Program-made: the position numbers and the translations under genes
Part shown: positions 51,511 to 60,910 of the stretch, piece after piece
Layout of the letters: every line of letters starts with the position of its first letter
Position numbering within the stretch: position 1 is the stretch's first letter
Source: Corynebacterium callunae DSM 20147
GTDB taxonomy: Bacteria; Actinomycetota; Actinomycetes; Mycobacteriales; Mycobacteriaceae
NCBI RefSeq assembly: GCF_000344785.1
Contig: NC_020506.1
Span: 2,294,001 to 2,358,000 of the forward strand
DNA length: 64,000 nucleotides
Direction: 5' to 3'
The notes under the pieces: model-generated
Databases searched by the model: none
Told to the model about the DNA's origin: nothing
The model's input: only the letters and a program-made list of their open reading frames with translations

Positions 51511-52518
51511 ATGTCTGAGACGCACTCCGAAAATAACACTCGCTCACCCGAGGTCACCCTCCGTTTTATGGCCGCCCCAACTGACGTGTTGATGGCTGGT
51601 AGCCACGGCGTTGGCGGTGGTCGTGTGCTGGAGTGGATCGATAAGGCAGCTTATGCCTGTGCCACCCAATGGTCTGGCACTTATTGCGTGACTGCATATG
51701 TTGGTCACATTCATTTCACCCGCCCGATTCCTTCCGGACACATGGTTGAGGTGCGTTCCCGCGTGGCAATGACCGGCCGTTCTTCCATGCACATTGTTAA
51801 TGAAGTGCTCTCTGCTGACCCTCGTGATGGCCGTTATACGCGCGCCTGCGACTGCCTGGTTATTTTCGTGGCAAAAGATACTGCTACTGGCCGCGCACAA
51901 GCTGTACCGACCTTTGTGCCTAAGGATGAAGAAGAGCAGCGTGTTTTGGAGTCTGCACAGTCTCGCATTTTGTTGCGCAAGGCTATTGAGGCAGAAATGG
52001 AAAAGCAAACCTACGATGGTCCTTCTGAGGCACCTCGTTTGATTACGCGTTTCTTGGCTAAGCCAACCGATGTTAACTGGGGTGGAAAAGTCCACGGTGG
52101 TACTGCCATGGAGTGGATTGATGAGGCTGGTGCTGCCTGCACCATGGAGTGGTCTTCCAATCACACCGTCGCAGTTTATGCCGGTGGAATTCGTTTTTAT
52201 CAGCCCATTCAAATCGGTGACCTCATCGAAGTTGATGCCCGCCTAATGCGTACCGATAAGCGCTCAATGCAGATGTCGATTCATGTCCGTGCCGGAGATG
52301 CCCACCGTGGCCGCGCCGAGCTCGAAACCGCTATCCATGCCACTGTTACCTACATTGGCATCGATATTGATGGAGAACCGTTGCCAGCACCACAATTTGT
52401 GCCACGCACCCCAGAGGATATCCAGTTGGCCGAACACGCCAACATCTTGCGCGAACTGCGTGCAGAGTACTCCCCTATGCCTCTCTTCCCTCGCCTCGTT
52501 CCCATGCAGATTGACTAG
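51511..52518 (+). CDS. Double-hotdog acyl-CoA thioesterase
   Basis: A 335-residue protein made of two hotdog domains (about residues 10-145 and 165-305) of the YciA/ACOT7 type. Each half has a GG-RVLEWIDKAAYACA or HGGTAMEWIDEAGAAC helix and a VGHIHFTRPI or AGGIRFYQPI strand. It likely hydrolyses acyl-CoA; the chain length is unknown. The ATG is 6 nt behind TAAAGT, compatible with a leaderless mRNA. A terminator follows. Confidence 0.88.
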   Translation: MSETHSENNTRSPEVTLRFMAAPTDVLMAGSHGVGGGRVLEWIDKAAYACATQWSGTYCVTAYVGHIHFTRPIPSGHMVEVRSRVAMTGRSSMHIVNEVLSADPRDGRYTRACDCLVIFVAKDTATGRAQAVPTFVPKDEEEQRVLESAQSRILLRKAIEAEMEKQTYDGPSEAPRLITRFLAKPTDVNWGGKVHGGTAMEWIDEAGAACTMEWSSNHTVAVYAGGIRFYQPIQIGDLIEVDARLMRTDKRSMQMSIHVRAGDAHRGRAELETAIHATVTYIGIDIDGEPLPAPQFVPRTPEDIQLAEHANILRELRAEYSPMPLFPRLVPMQID

Positions 52519-52561
52519 CCAAAACTGGGCTGAGCAAAGCTAACCTAGTCTGAGCAAACAC

Positions 52562-52615
52562 AAAAATATTCCCGTTAGTTAACAAGAGCTTTAGTTAACT
52601 AACGGGAATATTTTT
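52562..52615. terminator. Bidirectional terminator, 22-bp perfect stem
   Basis: A perfect 22-bp inverted repeat (52562-52583 with 52594-52615), A/T-rich at the base. It lies between the convergent thioesterase and hemolysin III genes. Confidence 0.85.
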
Positions 52616-52650
52616 ACCCCCTGTGTTTAAATTGCTGCGCTTAAAAACGT

Positions 52651-53430
52651 TTAAGCGTTGGCAACAACCATCCACACTGCTATGAGGTGGATTACTGCGG
52701 CCACGATTGTCGCCAAGTGGAAATGCTCATGATAACCCAGAATTCTGGCATTACGTCCTGGCCAGCGGAATCCATAAACCAGTGCACCGAGGCTATAAAC
52801 AATGCCACCGACTAACAGCAGCCACACGACGGTATGTCCAGCTCCAGCCCAAAGCTCAGGAATCAAAGGCACAATCAACCAACCCAAGGCGAGGTACACC
52901 GCGACACTGAGCCAGCGTGGGTGGTTAATCCACACCATGTTCATGATGACGCTGGCGATGGCACCAATCCACGCAATTGTTAACATCCAGGCTGCTGTTC
53001 GCGGCTCCAGCACCAATAGACAAAGCGGGGTGTAGGTCGCTGCGATAAACACCGCGATGGTGGAATGGTCTGCACGACGCCACCAAGCCACGGTGCGCAT
53101 ACGCCGCCATGGCCCACGGTGATAGGCCGCAGAGACTCCAAAGAGTCCCAGCATTGCGACGGCATAAATGGTAACGCCGAGCGCTTGCCACCACTCCAAA
53201 TCAATCCAAGCGATGGTCGTTAAGATTGATCCCGAAATCACACTGAGGAATGCCGCAATTAGATGGAAGAGCCCGCGAGTAACGGGCCTTTCGCCTCTAT
53301 CAAGCACATATTTTCTGAGCTCAATAAGGGGTTCATCAAAATGCCCCCCGGTAACTCTGCGGACTGCTTTTTTGAATTCTCCTGGCTCTTGAGTGTCTTT
53401 GTGGATATTCTTTCCCTGATCACGTGCCAT
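52651..53430 (-). CDS. Hemolysin III/PAQR-family membrane protein
   Basis: A 259-residue protein with seven helices after a 60-residue cytoplasmic tail. PAQR-type metal-site motifs are SAAYHRGPWR, RADHSTIAVFIAATYTPLCL and the late GYHEHFHLATI. Despite the name, bacterial members are usually not hemolysins; some act as hydrolases or in lipid homeostasis. The function here is unassigned. GGAGG precedes the ATG. Confidence 0.87.
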   Translation of the reverse strand: MARDQGKNIHKDTQEPGEFKKAVRRVTGGHFDEPLIELRKYVLDRGERPVTRGLFHLIAAFLSVISGSILTTIAWIDLEWWQALGVTIYAVAMLGLFGVSAAYHRGPWRRMRTVAWWRRADHSTIAVFIAATYTPLCLLVLEPRTAAWMLTIAWIGAIASVIMNMVWINHPRWLSVAVYLALGWLIVPLIPELWAGAGHTVVWLLLVGGIVYSLGALVYGFRWPGRNARILGYHEHFHLATIVAAVIHLIAVWMVVANA

Positions 53431-53487
53431 TTCCCGTTTCCTCCTTCCACTATTAATACATTCTCAATATATTTTAAGGGACAAAAA

Positions 53488-53515
53488 ACCCGGGCTCACA
53501 ACTGCGAGCCCGGAT
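53488..53515 (-). terminator. purL terminator
   Basis: CCGGGCTC (53490-53497) pairs with GAGCCCGG (53506-53513), followed on the minus strand by GGGTTTTTTG. It lies about 30 bp after the purL stop. Confidence 0.85.
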
Positions 53516-53543
53516 TAATTCTACGGCGTCCTAAGACTGTTTT

Positions 53544-55832
53544 TTATTGAACTACAGAATTAGCGCCGACGGCGTGTCCAAAAGCCTCTGGCAAGGTGTT
53601 GGTCCAAGCCTCGCGAAGCTCTTCTACAGACACCTCAACAGTGATATCTGCGCCCTGGACGCTGATCACTGCAGAGTCATTGGTGCGACCCAGCTTGAAA
53701 GCAGGAACACCAAGTTCTGCTGCGCGTGCTTCTAGTTCTGCGCCACGGTTGGTTGCAACCACGATGCGAGAAGCAGATTCTGCAAACAAAGAGGTGAACA
53801 AGGATGGGTGAATCTGTGCAAGATTAGCCTCAATGCCCTTGTTGGCATGGATTGCCAGCTCAGCCAAGGTCTGACCCAAGCCGCCTTCGGAAAGGTCATG
53901 GGAAGCGGTGAAGAGATCAGAACCTACAAAGAGTTCTGCCAGACGCTGCTCATTAGCGAGATCAACCTGTGGTGGCAGACCGTTAAGTCCAGCGCCGGAG
54001 ATCTGCTGCCAGACGGATCCACCGAATTCATCGAAGGTCTCGCCGAGCAAGTAGAGATCCTGGTCTTCTGCCGGAAGCACGTTTCCGATGCTGTTTTCTA
54101 CATTGTCCAACACGCCAAGCACGCCAACTACAGGAGTAGGCAGAATTGGCTCTTCGCCGGTCTGGTTGTAGAAGGAGACGTTTCCGCCAGAAACTGGAAT
54201 GCCCAGTTCCTTGGAACCGTCAGCAATACCGTGGACGGCTTCCTTGAACTGCCACATCACACCTGGGTTCTCAGGGGAACCGAAGTTCAGGCAGTTGGTT
54301 ACTGCTACCGGACGAGCACCGGTGGAAACCACGTTGCGATAAGCCTCAGCCAAAGCCAGACGAGCACCAGTGTTGGGCTCAAGCTTGGTGTAACGACCAG
54401 AAGCATCTGCGGAGATTGCAACACCACGGTTGGTCTCTTCGTCGATACGCAAAACGCCAGCATTGGCGTTCTTGGCCTGTACGGTGTTGCCACGCACATA
54501 GCGGTCATACTGCTCGGTGATGAAAGCACGGGAGCACAGGGCTGGGGAAGATACCAGCTGCAGCCATGCGTTCTTGATCTCTGCAGCATCTACTGGGTGC
54601 GCAATTTCAGCTTCCAGCTGCAGCTCATCCTGGTTCTCAGGGCGAGCTACTGGGCGGTTATAAACTGGGCCTTCATCGATGGTTGCAGCAGGTGCGTCGA
54701 TAACAACTTCACCGTTGTGGAGGACCAAGTAACGGCCCTTCTCATCGGTAACTTCGCCGATTTCAGCACAGGTGACATCCCACTTAGCGCAGATCTCCAA
54801 GAAACGATCAACGTTTTCTGGGGTCACAACAGCACACATGCGCTCCTGGGACTCAGAAGCCAAGATCTCAGCTGCAGACATGTTCTCTGCACGCAGTGGA
54901 ACATTGTCCAAGTTGACGCGCATTCCGCCGTCGCCAGCAGCTGCCAGCTCAGAGGTAGCGCAGGCAAGTCCGCCGCCACCGAGGTCCTGGATACCAACCA
55001 CAACGCCAGCCTTATAAAGCTCGAGGCAGCATTCGATAAGGACCTTTTCAGCAAATGGGTCACCAACCTGGACGGCTGGAAGCTTGCGCTCCTCGCCTTC
55101 CTCGAAGGAAGCAGAACCCAAAACGGATACGCCGCCGATGCCATCAAGGCCGGTGCGGGAACCGAAGAGGATAACCTTATTGCCGGTACCGGAGGCAAAA
55201 GCCAGCTTGAGGTCTTCAACCTTCAGGGTGCCCACGCAGAGTGCGTTAACCAGTGGGTTGCCAGCGTAGGAATCATCAAAGACGGTCTCGCCACCGATGT
55301 TTGGCAGGCCGAGACAGTTGCCGTAGTGGGAAATACCGTCAACTACGCCAGGCAAAACGCGCTGGGTATCAGGGTTGTCTACTGCACCAAAGCGCAGCTG
55401 ATCCATCACAGCAATTGGGCGTGCACCCATGGCCATGATGTCACGGACAATACCGCCGACGCCGGTTGCTGCACCCTGGTGTGGTTCCACGAAGGATGGA
55501 TGGTTGTGGGACTCAACGCGGAAGGTCACAGCGTTGCCGTCTCCGATGTCGACCACACCAGCGTTTTCGCCAATGCCGGCCAAGATCTTTTCAGCCATCT
55601 CCGGGGTGGTGGTTTCACCGAAGTAACGCAGGTGAACCTTGGAGGACTTGTAGGAGCAGTGCTCGGACCACATTACGGAGTAAACGGTCAGCTCAGCGTC
55701 GGTAGGGCGGCGACCAAGGATTTCTTTGATGCGGGCGTACTCATCGTCTTTCAGGCCCAAAGCAGCATAAGGCTGCTCCAGGTCTGGGTTCTTGATGGCG
55801 TCCTCGACAGTGTCGTTGATAAAGGTGCTCAT
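53544..55832 (-). CDS. purL: FGAM synthase large subunit
   Basis: The 762-residue synthetase subunit of the three-part formylglycinamidine ribonucleotide synthase, acting with PurQ and PurS. Signatures are [37 protein letters not shown] and the second half [12 protein letters not shown]. Length is normal for the small PurL. I use the ATG at 55832, behind AAGGAG; the frame extends 22 codons into the purQ end. It is third of purS-purQ-purL. A long open frame on the opposite strand is a codon-bias shadow. Confidence 0.96.
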   Translation of the reverse strand: MSTFINDTVEDAIKNPDLEQPYAALGLKDDEYARIKEILGRRPTDAELTVYSVMWSEHCSYKSSKVHLRYFGETTTPEMAEKILAGIGENAGVVDIGDGNAVTFRVESHNHPSFVEPHQGAATGVGGIVRDIMAMGARPIAVMDQLRFGAVDNPDTQRVLPGVVDGISHYGNCLGLPNIGGETVFDDSYAGNPLVNALCVGTLKVEDLKLAFASGTGNKVILFGSRTGLDGIGGVSVLGSASFEEGEERKLPAVQVGDPFAEKVLIECCLELYKAGVVVGIQDLGGGGLACATSELAAAGDGGMRVNLDNVPLRAENMSAAEILASESQERMCAVVTPENVDRFLEICAKWDVTCAEIGEVTDEKGRYLVLHNGEVVIDAPAATIDEGPVYNRPVARPENQDELQLEAEIAHPVDAAEIKNAWLQLVSSPALCSRAFITEQYDRYVRGNTVQAKNANAGVLRIDEETNRGVAISADASGRYTKLEPNTGARLALAEAYRNVVSTGARPVAVTNCLNFGSPENPGVMWQFKEAVHGIADGSKELGIPVSGGNVSFYNQTGEEPILPTPVVGVLGVLDNVENSIGNVLPAEDQDLYLLGETFDEFGGSVWQQISGAGLNGLPPQVDLANEQRLAELFVGSDLFTASHDLSEGGLGQTLAELAIHANKGIEANLAQIHPSLFTSLFAESASRIVVATNRGAELEARAAELGVPAFKLGRTNDSAVISVQGADITVEVSVEELREAWTNTLPEAFGHAVGANSVVQ

Positions 55833-55848
55833 ATTTTTCTCTGACTCC

Positions 55849-56520
55849 TTAGGCAGCGATGGTGCCGATGGCGGACAGGAAGAGCTCAAGGCCGTCAACA
55901 GACGGGCCAGTGAGCTTTTCGACGGCGTGCTCTGGGTGTGGCATCAAGCCGACAACACGTCCGGTCTTATTGGTAATACCGGCGATTTCATTGACGGATC
56001 CGTTGAAATTATCGGTATAGCGGAAAACCACGCGGCCTTCGCCTTCGAGTTCTGCGATGGTTTCTGCATCAGCCTGGAAGCGGCCTTCGCCGTGCTTAGC
56101 TGGGATGAGGATCTTCTGTCCCTGTTCCAAGGTGTTGGTCCAGGCAGTGGTGTTATTTTCCACAACGAGGTGGGTATCCACGCAGTGGAAGTGCAGACCC
56201 TGGTTGCGGGTCAATGCGCCGGGCAGCAAACGAGCCTCGGTAAGAATCTGGAAGCCATTGCAAATTCCGAGTACTGGCATGCCCTTTCCGGCCTGCTCAA
56301 TAACAGATTGCATAACTGGAGCTAGTGCAGAAATAGCACCGGTGCGCAGGTAGTCACCATAGGAGAAACCGCCGGGCACAACCACGGCGTCTACTCCCTT
56401 GAGATCTTCATCTGCATGCCAGAGGCTGATTACTTCTGCGCCGGCAATGCGTGCGGCGCGTGCTGCGTCGACGTCATCTAGGGTTCCTGGGAAAGTAATT
56501 ACACCGATTTTGGCGCTCAC
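55849..56520 (-). CDS. purQ: FGAM synthase glutaminase subunit
   Basis: A 223-residue class I glutamine amidotransferase supplying ammonia to PurL. The catalytic cysteine is in [11 protein letters not shown] near residue 87; the His/Glu pair is in [11 protein letters not shown] near 195. The ATG overlaps the purS stop by four bases. The order purS-purQ-purL is standard for Gram-positive bacteria. Confidence 0.96.
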   Translation of the reverse strand: MSAKIGVITFPGTLDDVDAARAARIAGAEVISLWHADEDLKGVDAVVVPGGFSYGDYLRTGAISALAPVMQSVIEQAGKGMPVLGICNGFQILTEARLLPGALTRNQGLHFHCVDTHLVVENNTTAWTNTLEQGQKILIPAKHGEGRFQADAETIAELEGEGRVVFRYTDNFNGSVNEIAGITNKTGRVVGLMPHPEHAVEKLTGPSVDGLELFLSAIGTIAA

Positions 56521-56762
56521 TTGGCGATCTCAACTCCTACAACATCGAAATCCTCGATGACGGTGTTTGCGAGGAGCGTTTCAGCGACCTTCTGCAGATC
56601 AGCTTCGGTGACGGAATCATCAACTTCTAGTTCGAAGCGCTTTCCCTGACGCACATCGGAGACTCCAGTTACTCCAATACGTCCAAGGGCGCGGTGTACC
56701 GCCTGCCCCTGGGGATCCAGAATCTCAGCCTTAGGCATGACATTGACAACAACACGGGCCAC
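56517..56762 (-). CDS. purS: FGAM synthase PurS subunit
   Basis: An 81-residue structural subunit that bridges PurL and PurQ. It reads [20 protein letters not shown] and continues [18 protein letters not shown], typical of PurS. A GTG start with AGGG upstream opens the purSQL operon. It overlaps purQ by four bases. Confidence 0.94.
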   Translation of the reverse strand: MARVVVNVMPKAEILDPQGQAVHRALGRIGVTGVSDVRQGKRFELEVDDSVTEADLQKVAETLLANTVIEDFDVVGVEIAK

Positions 56763-56849
56763 GGTATTTTCCCTAACTCAAGAAATGGGGACGACAATGT
56801 TTTACGTGCACAAGTGTAACCCGTGGCACTTGGCAAACCTAGCCAGCTC

Positions 56850-57329
56850 TTAAAGGGGTAAGTTTGCCTCGATAGCGCGCACAGTCTCCTCTGACTCTGG
56901 TTCTACCTGCGGTGCAAAGCGCTCAATAGTATTACCATCAATTTTTAGCAGGAATTTCTCAAAATTCCATTGAATCTCCGCCCCACCGGTTGCTGATTTT
57001 AATTCCCGATAAAGGGGGTGAGCATTCTCCCCATTAACCTCAGTTTTTGCCAAAAGCGGGAAGCTAACACCGTAATTATCTTGAACAAAGGCACAAACCT
57101 GGGCATCAGTTCCTGGTTCTTGACCTTTAAATTGATTGCATGGCACACCTAGCACAACAAGGCCACGGTCTTGGTACTTCTCATAAAGGCGCTGCAGCCC
57201 TTCATATTGCGGAGTTAAACCACATTGCGAGGCCACATTAACTACCAAGAGCAATTTATCGGCCCATTGGCCCATCGTGGTCTCGGTTCCGTCGTTAAGC
57301 GTTATTTTTTGATCTTTTAAGGTACCCAT
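56850..57329 (-). CDS. mpx: Mycothiol peroxidase-type glutathione peroxidase homolog
   Basis: A 159-residue thiol peroxidase of the glutathione-peroxidase fold with cysteine in place of selenocysteine. Peroxidatic Cys36 is in NVASQCGLTPQY and the probable resolving Cys79 in GTDAQVCAFV; VLGVPCNQF and WNFEKFLL complete the active site. C. glutamicum Mpx uses mycothiol and thioredoxin to reduce peroxides with the same cysteines. I use the ATG at 57329; TAGGGT lies 7 nt upstream, so a leaderless mRNA is possible. It is monocistronic. Confidence 0.92.
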   Translation of the reverse strand: MGTLKDQKITLNDGTETTMGQWADKLLLVVNVASQCGLTPQYEGLQRLYEKYQDRGLVVLGVPCNQFKGQEPGTDAQVCAFVQDNYGVSFPLLAKTEVNGENAHPLYRELKSATGGAEIQWNFEKFLLKIDGNTIERFAPQVEPESEETVRAIEANLPL

Positions 57330-57530
57330 AAACGCCACCCTAGTTGAGGGGTTGAACCCAGGGAGTTTTGCGGAGAAAAATTTAATCGGCGACAGAATAT
57401 AAATGAACTTTTGGCAGCGCTTGCGTAAACTCCCAGCTGAATTAAAACTCGCACTCAGCGCAGCTTCAGTTTTTCCGGTAAGTCATACGTTTGTTAAGGA
57501 TTTTTCTCATCTGAACAAAGGTCTTCGTAC

Positions 57531-60134
57531 ATGACTCGCATTTCTGCGCGCACCCTGGCACTGGCACTTGCTGGTGCAACCGCTGCCAGCCTGGCTGTAG
57601 TCCCACAGGCAACCGCTGCTCCAAGCAACACTCTCCCGGTTATCAATGAGGTTTATGGAGGTGGCGGAAATAATGGCTCCGTCTATTCCAATGACTTCAT
57701 CGAGCTTTATAACCCGACCGCAACCGCTGTTTCCCTAGATGGATGGAGTGTTTCCTACTACTCTTCCAGCGGCAACCTGGGTGGCACCACCACCTTGTCC
57801 GGCAGCATCGCTCCAGGTAGCTACTACCTCATTCAACAATCTGCAGGTGCAAATGCAACTGGCGCACTGCCCACCCCGGATGCCACCGGAACCTTGACCA
57901 TGAGTGGTACCAATGGCGCAGTTGAGCTGAAAAATGGCAGTGGCGAGGTTGTTGACCTTATCGGTTTTGGTAGCGCCAATAAGTTTGAGGGCGCAGCAAC
58001 TGCAGCCACCAGCAACCCCGTGTCCGCACAGCGAATTACTGCAGGTGTAGATACCGATAACAACTTTGTAGATTTCCAGGTAGCAACTCCCACCCCAACT
58101 GCTTCCGGCACCACCCAAAACCCAGAAGACCCTGAAGATCCAGAAGATCCGGTAGTCCCTGGAACAATCACCCCTATTGCAGAAATTCAGGGCACCGGCG
58201 CGGAAACCCCACTGGCAGGCCAGCTGGTTACCACCGAAGGTGTGGTCACCGCAGTTTATGCAGAGGGCGGATTTAATGGTTACTACCTCCAGACTGCTGG
58301 CACCGGCACCGCAGAAAAAACTGCAGGTCAGGCCTCTGATGGCATCTTTGTTTATGTTGGCAGCAATGGCAGCTACCCAGCAGTAGGCGATTCCCTCACC
58401 GTCACCGGAACGGCTGCAGAATACTATGGAATGACTCAGCTCTCCGGCACCACCTTTGCACCTGCTGCAGCACCACTAGCTCCGGTGACCCCACTTGCAT
58501 TGGATACAGTTCCTGCAGGTGATGATATCCGCGAGGCTTATGAGGGTATGTTGTTGCAGCCCACCGGCGCACATACCGTGACCAACAACTACGGGCTGAA
58601 TACCTATGGTGAAATCGCCCTGGCCCCTGGCACCGAGCCCCTCTACCAGGCAACTGATGTGGTAGCTCCAGGTCAGGCTGCAATTGATTATGAAGCAGCC
58701 AATGCAGCCAAGGAAATCACCCTTGATGATGGTCGCTCCGGCAACTACACCCGTGGCGATAAGACCATTCCAATGCCCTGGATCGTGCAAGATGGTGGCT
58801 CCACCGTAAAGGCTATTCGGGCTGGCGATCAGGTTGATTTCCAGGCTCCTGTAATCTTTGATTCCCGCTATGACCTGTGGAAATTCCAGCCCACCACCCC
58901 AGTAACCGGCAATGCTACTGCTGCCCAGCTGCCTATTACTTGGGAAGATTCCCGTGCGACTGAACTTGCTTCCATTGATGCAGTAGCTGGCGAGTACCAC
59001 ATCGCCAGCTTCAACGTGCTCAACTACTTCACCTCCCTCGGCATGAATGAGGAAGGCTGCGAGGCTTATACCGATATCAATGGCACTCCAGTAACCGCCA
59101 ATAACTGTGATGTCCGTGGTGCTTATACTGCTGAAGCTTTGGCTGATCAGCAAAGCAAGATCGTCGACGCCATCAACCGCTTGGACGTTGATGTTTTGGG
59201 CTTGGAAGAAATTGAGAACACCGCAACTGTCACCGGCGATATCACCCGCCGCGATGAAGCGCTGAATACCCTGGTTGATGCTCTAAATGCAGCTGCTGGC
59301 ACCGAGCGTTGGGCTGCTGTGGAATCCCCCACCCAGCTTGGCACCGATGAGGATTATATTCGTGTTGCTTTCATTTACGACAAGACCACGGTAAAACCAG
59401 TTGGCGAATCCCGCATCTTTGATGATCCTGCTTTCACCGGCACCGCACGTCAGCCTTTGGCCCAGGAATTCCAGCCACTGGATGAAACCAAGGAATCCTT
59501 CGTGGGCGTAGTTAACCACTTCAAGTCCAAGGGTTCTGTTGCCAATGGCGATGCCGACACCGGTGATGGCCAGGGCAACAACGCAAATATCCGCGTCGCT
59601 CAGGCGCAGGCGCTTATTGACCACCTGGAGAACCAGGATGACTGGGCTTCCAAGCCAGTGTTTATCCTGGGCGATACCAACTCCTACAGCAAAGAAGCTT
59701 CAATGACCACCCTTTATGGCGCTGGTTTTAGCAATATTGCCGAGCAGTTTAATGCTGGCCAGAGCTACCAATTTGATGGTCGCATTGGTTCCCTCGACCA
59801 CGCGTTGGGCAATGCTGAAGCAATGGACAACGTGGTCGACGCCGAGGTCTGGGATATCAACGCCGATGAATCCATCGCTTTTGAGTACTCCCGTCGCCTC
59901 AACAACACCACCGATGTTTTTGCGGCTGATCCTTTCCGCTCCTCAGACCACGATCCCATCAAGGTTGGTTTCAACCTTGAGTCCGTGGACGCCCCAGTCG
60001 TCCCTGGTGATGACAGTGATGACAGTGATGACGAAGACAATGCCACCGGCAGCTCCCCCAGCCGCACCGTGTGGGCTGTCATTGCCGCCATCTTGGCAGC
60101 AATCGGCTTCGCTCTGCCATTCCTGAAGTTCTAA
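57531..60134 (+). CDS. nucH: Large secreted nuclease (ExeM/NucH type) with C-terminal membrane anchor
   Basis: An 867-residue exported protein. The signal peptide covers residues 1-30 (TAA|AP), followed by a lamin-tail-like domain (about 33-165), an acidic Pro linker (NPEDPEDPEDP) and an OB-fold-like domain (about 210-320). The endonuclease/exonuclease/phosphatase domain (about 485-820) contains ASFNVLNYF, LGLEEIENTA, VVNHFKSKG, LGDTNSYSKEA and RSSDHDPIKVGF, the catalytic signatures. An Asp/Ser-rich stretch and a final helix (about 845-862) end it, suggesting surface retention. It likely degrades external DNA or RNA, perhaps for phosphate; that regulation is not visible here. AAAGG precedes the ATG. 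Confidence 0.9.
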   Translation: MTRISARTLALALAGATAASLAVVPQATAAPSNTLPVINEVYGGGGNNGSVYSNDFIELYNPTATAVSLDGWSVSYYSSSGNLGGTTTLSGSIAPGSYYLIQQSAGANATGALPTPDATGTLTMSGTNGAVELKNGSGEVVDLIGFGSANKFEGAATAATSNPVSAQRITAGVDTDNNFVDFQVATPTPTASGTTQNPEDPEDPEDPVVPGTITPIAEIQGTGAETPLAGQLVTTEGVVTAVYAEGGFNGYYLQTAGTGTAEKTAGQASDGIFVYVGSNGSYPAVGDSLTVTGTAAEYYGMTQLSGTTFAPAAAPLAPVTPLALDTVPAGDDIREAYEGMLLQPTGAHTVTNNYGLNTYGEIALAPGTEPLYQATDVVAPGQAAIDYEAANAAKEITLDDGRSGNYTRGDKTIPMPWIVQDGGSTVKAIRAGDQVDFQAPVIFDSRYDLWKFQPTTPVTGNATAAQLPITWEDSRATELASIDAVAGEYHIASFNVLNYFTSLGMNEEGCEAYTDINGTPVTANNCDVRGAYTAEALADQQSKIVDAINRLDVDVLGLEEIENTATVTGDITRRDEALNTLVDALNAAAGTERWAAVESPTQLGTDEDYIRVAFIYDKTTVKPVGESRIFDDPAFTGTARQPLAQEFQPLDETKESFVGVVNHFKSKGSVANGDADTGDGQGNNANIRVAQAQALIDHLENQDDWASKPVFILGDTNSYSKEASMTTLYGAGFSNIAEQFNAGQSYQFDGRIGSLDHALGNAEAMDNVVDAEVWDINADESIAFEYSRRLNNTTDVFAADPFRSSDHDPIKVGFNLESVDAPVVPGDDSDDSDDEDNATGSSPSRTVWAVIAAILAAIGFALPFLKF

Positions 60135-60136
60135 GA

Positions 60137-60148
60137 CGCTTTTCGACG
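60137..60148. repeat. Dispersed GTCGAAAA repeat, half copy
   Basis: CGCTTTTCGACG, one arm of the palindrome at 37261, lies directly after the nuclease stop and before its terminator. Confidence 0.55.
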
Positions 60149-60151
60149 CCT

Positions 60152-60185
60152 CCCCCTGCAGACCTTAGGGTCTGCAGGGGGTTTA
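60152..60185. terminator. Hairpin between nuclease and deacetylase genes
   Basis: A perfect 13-bp stem (60152-60164 with 60169-60181) with a 4-nt loop, followed by TTTAG. It serves the nuclease and perhaps the convergent gene. Confidence 0.7.
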
Positions 60186-60866
60186 GCGTTGCATGGCTTG
60201 AGAATAACTTTGCGGTTGTGCACCTAGTGCTAAAGCGCCCAATGCTGCATTGCGAAAATCACGTGCCACCTTCGGATTCTCCAAGTTTCGAGCCGAGGCG
60301 GATAAACGCACGGTATTGCCACGTGCTGCGCCACGTGAGACTGCATTAATGACATTTTTGCGCCACCATTTAGCTGCACCAAAACCTTCACCGACGGAAA
60401 GATTGCGGCAGGCAAGAAAGTCCCCTGTTTTTAAGTTATGCATTCCCCTGGTGGAGGCCGCAAAATCAAAATCAAACTCACTTAGAACCTCAAAGGTCCC
60501 CTCTGACATGCGCCACCTAGGTGGGGCAAAAACACTAAAGTTGAAGCCGATTTTTTCCATTTGCCTAATTGCTCCAATAAGGCGCAGTCGCGCTTCATGG
60601 GCTTCCAAACTGGCAAACTCGGAACGTCGGCCTTGGACTGGCTGATCAAATCCATTAAGGATCAGCTCATGGCCAATTTCGCGGTGTTTTTCTAACCACT
60701 TGCGGGTTTCTTTATCTTTGGCAAGGCGCCAATCCCCGTCAATACGGGGCGCAACCAAAAGTGAGACCTCGATCCCGTCGGCGCGCAGGTCTTTAATAAG
60801 CCCGTCGGCCGCTGATCGGGTCTGGTCGAAAATACTGGAAACAGATACAAGAAGACGGCCGGACAT
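60183..60866 (-). CDS. Polysaccharide deacetylase-like DUF2334 protein
   Basis: A 227-residue protein resembling the DUF2334 branch of polysaccharide deacetylases. Seen: LLVSVSSIFDQTRSAADGLIKDLRADGIEVSLLV, the EIGHELILNGFDQP strand that replaces the canonical HxxxH zinc site, and FNFSVFAPPRWRMSE. No signal peptide is present, so the site of action is unclear. The start codon lies inside a 10-bp hairpin (60855-60893) that also follows dctA. Confidence 0.78.
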   Translation of the reverse strand: MSGRLLVSVSSIFDQTRSAADGLIKDLRADGIEVSLLVAPRIDGDWRLAKDKETRKWLEKHREIGHELILNGFDQPVQGRRSEFASLEAHEARLRLIGAIRQMEKIGFNFSVFAPPRWRMSEGTFEVLSEFDFDFAASTRGMHNLKTGDFLACRNLSVGEGFGAAKWWRKNVINAVSRGAARGNTVRLSASARNLENPKVARDFRNAALGALALGAQPQSYSQAMQR

Positions 60867-60893
60867 GCATATTATTCTTGCACGTCCGGCCGT
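60855..60893 (-). promoter_or_regulatory. Hairpin spanning the deacetylase start codon
   Basis: ACGGCCGGAC (60855-60864) is complementary to GTCCGGCCGT (60884-60893). The loop contains TAATAT and the right-hand arm on the mRNA begins at the ATG (60866-60864). It could terminate dctA or hide the start codon on read-through mRNA. Confidence 0.6.
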
Positions 60894-60910
60894 TATCGTC
60901 TTGTTGAAAG

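Noticed and set aside
53808..55844. 678-codon open frame on the plus strand opposite purL
   Set aside because: It is the antisense shadow of a long, biased-codon gene; no family resemblance and no ribosome site. The same holds for the 327-codon frame opposite murA.
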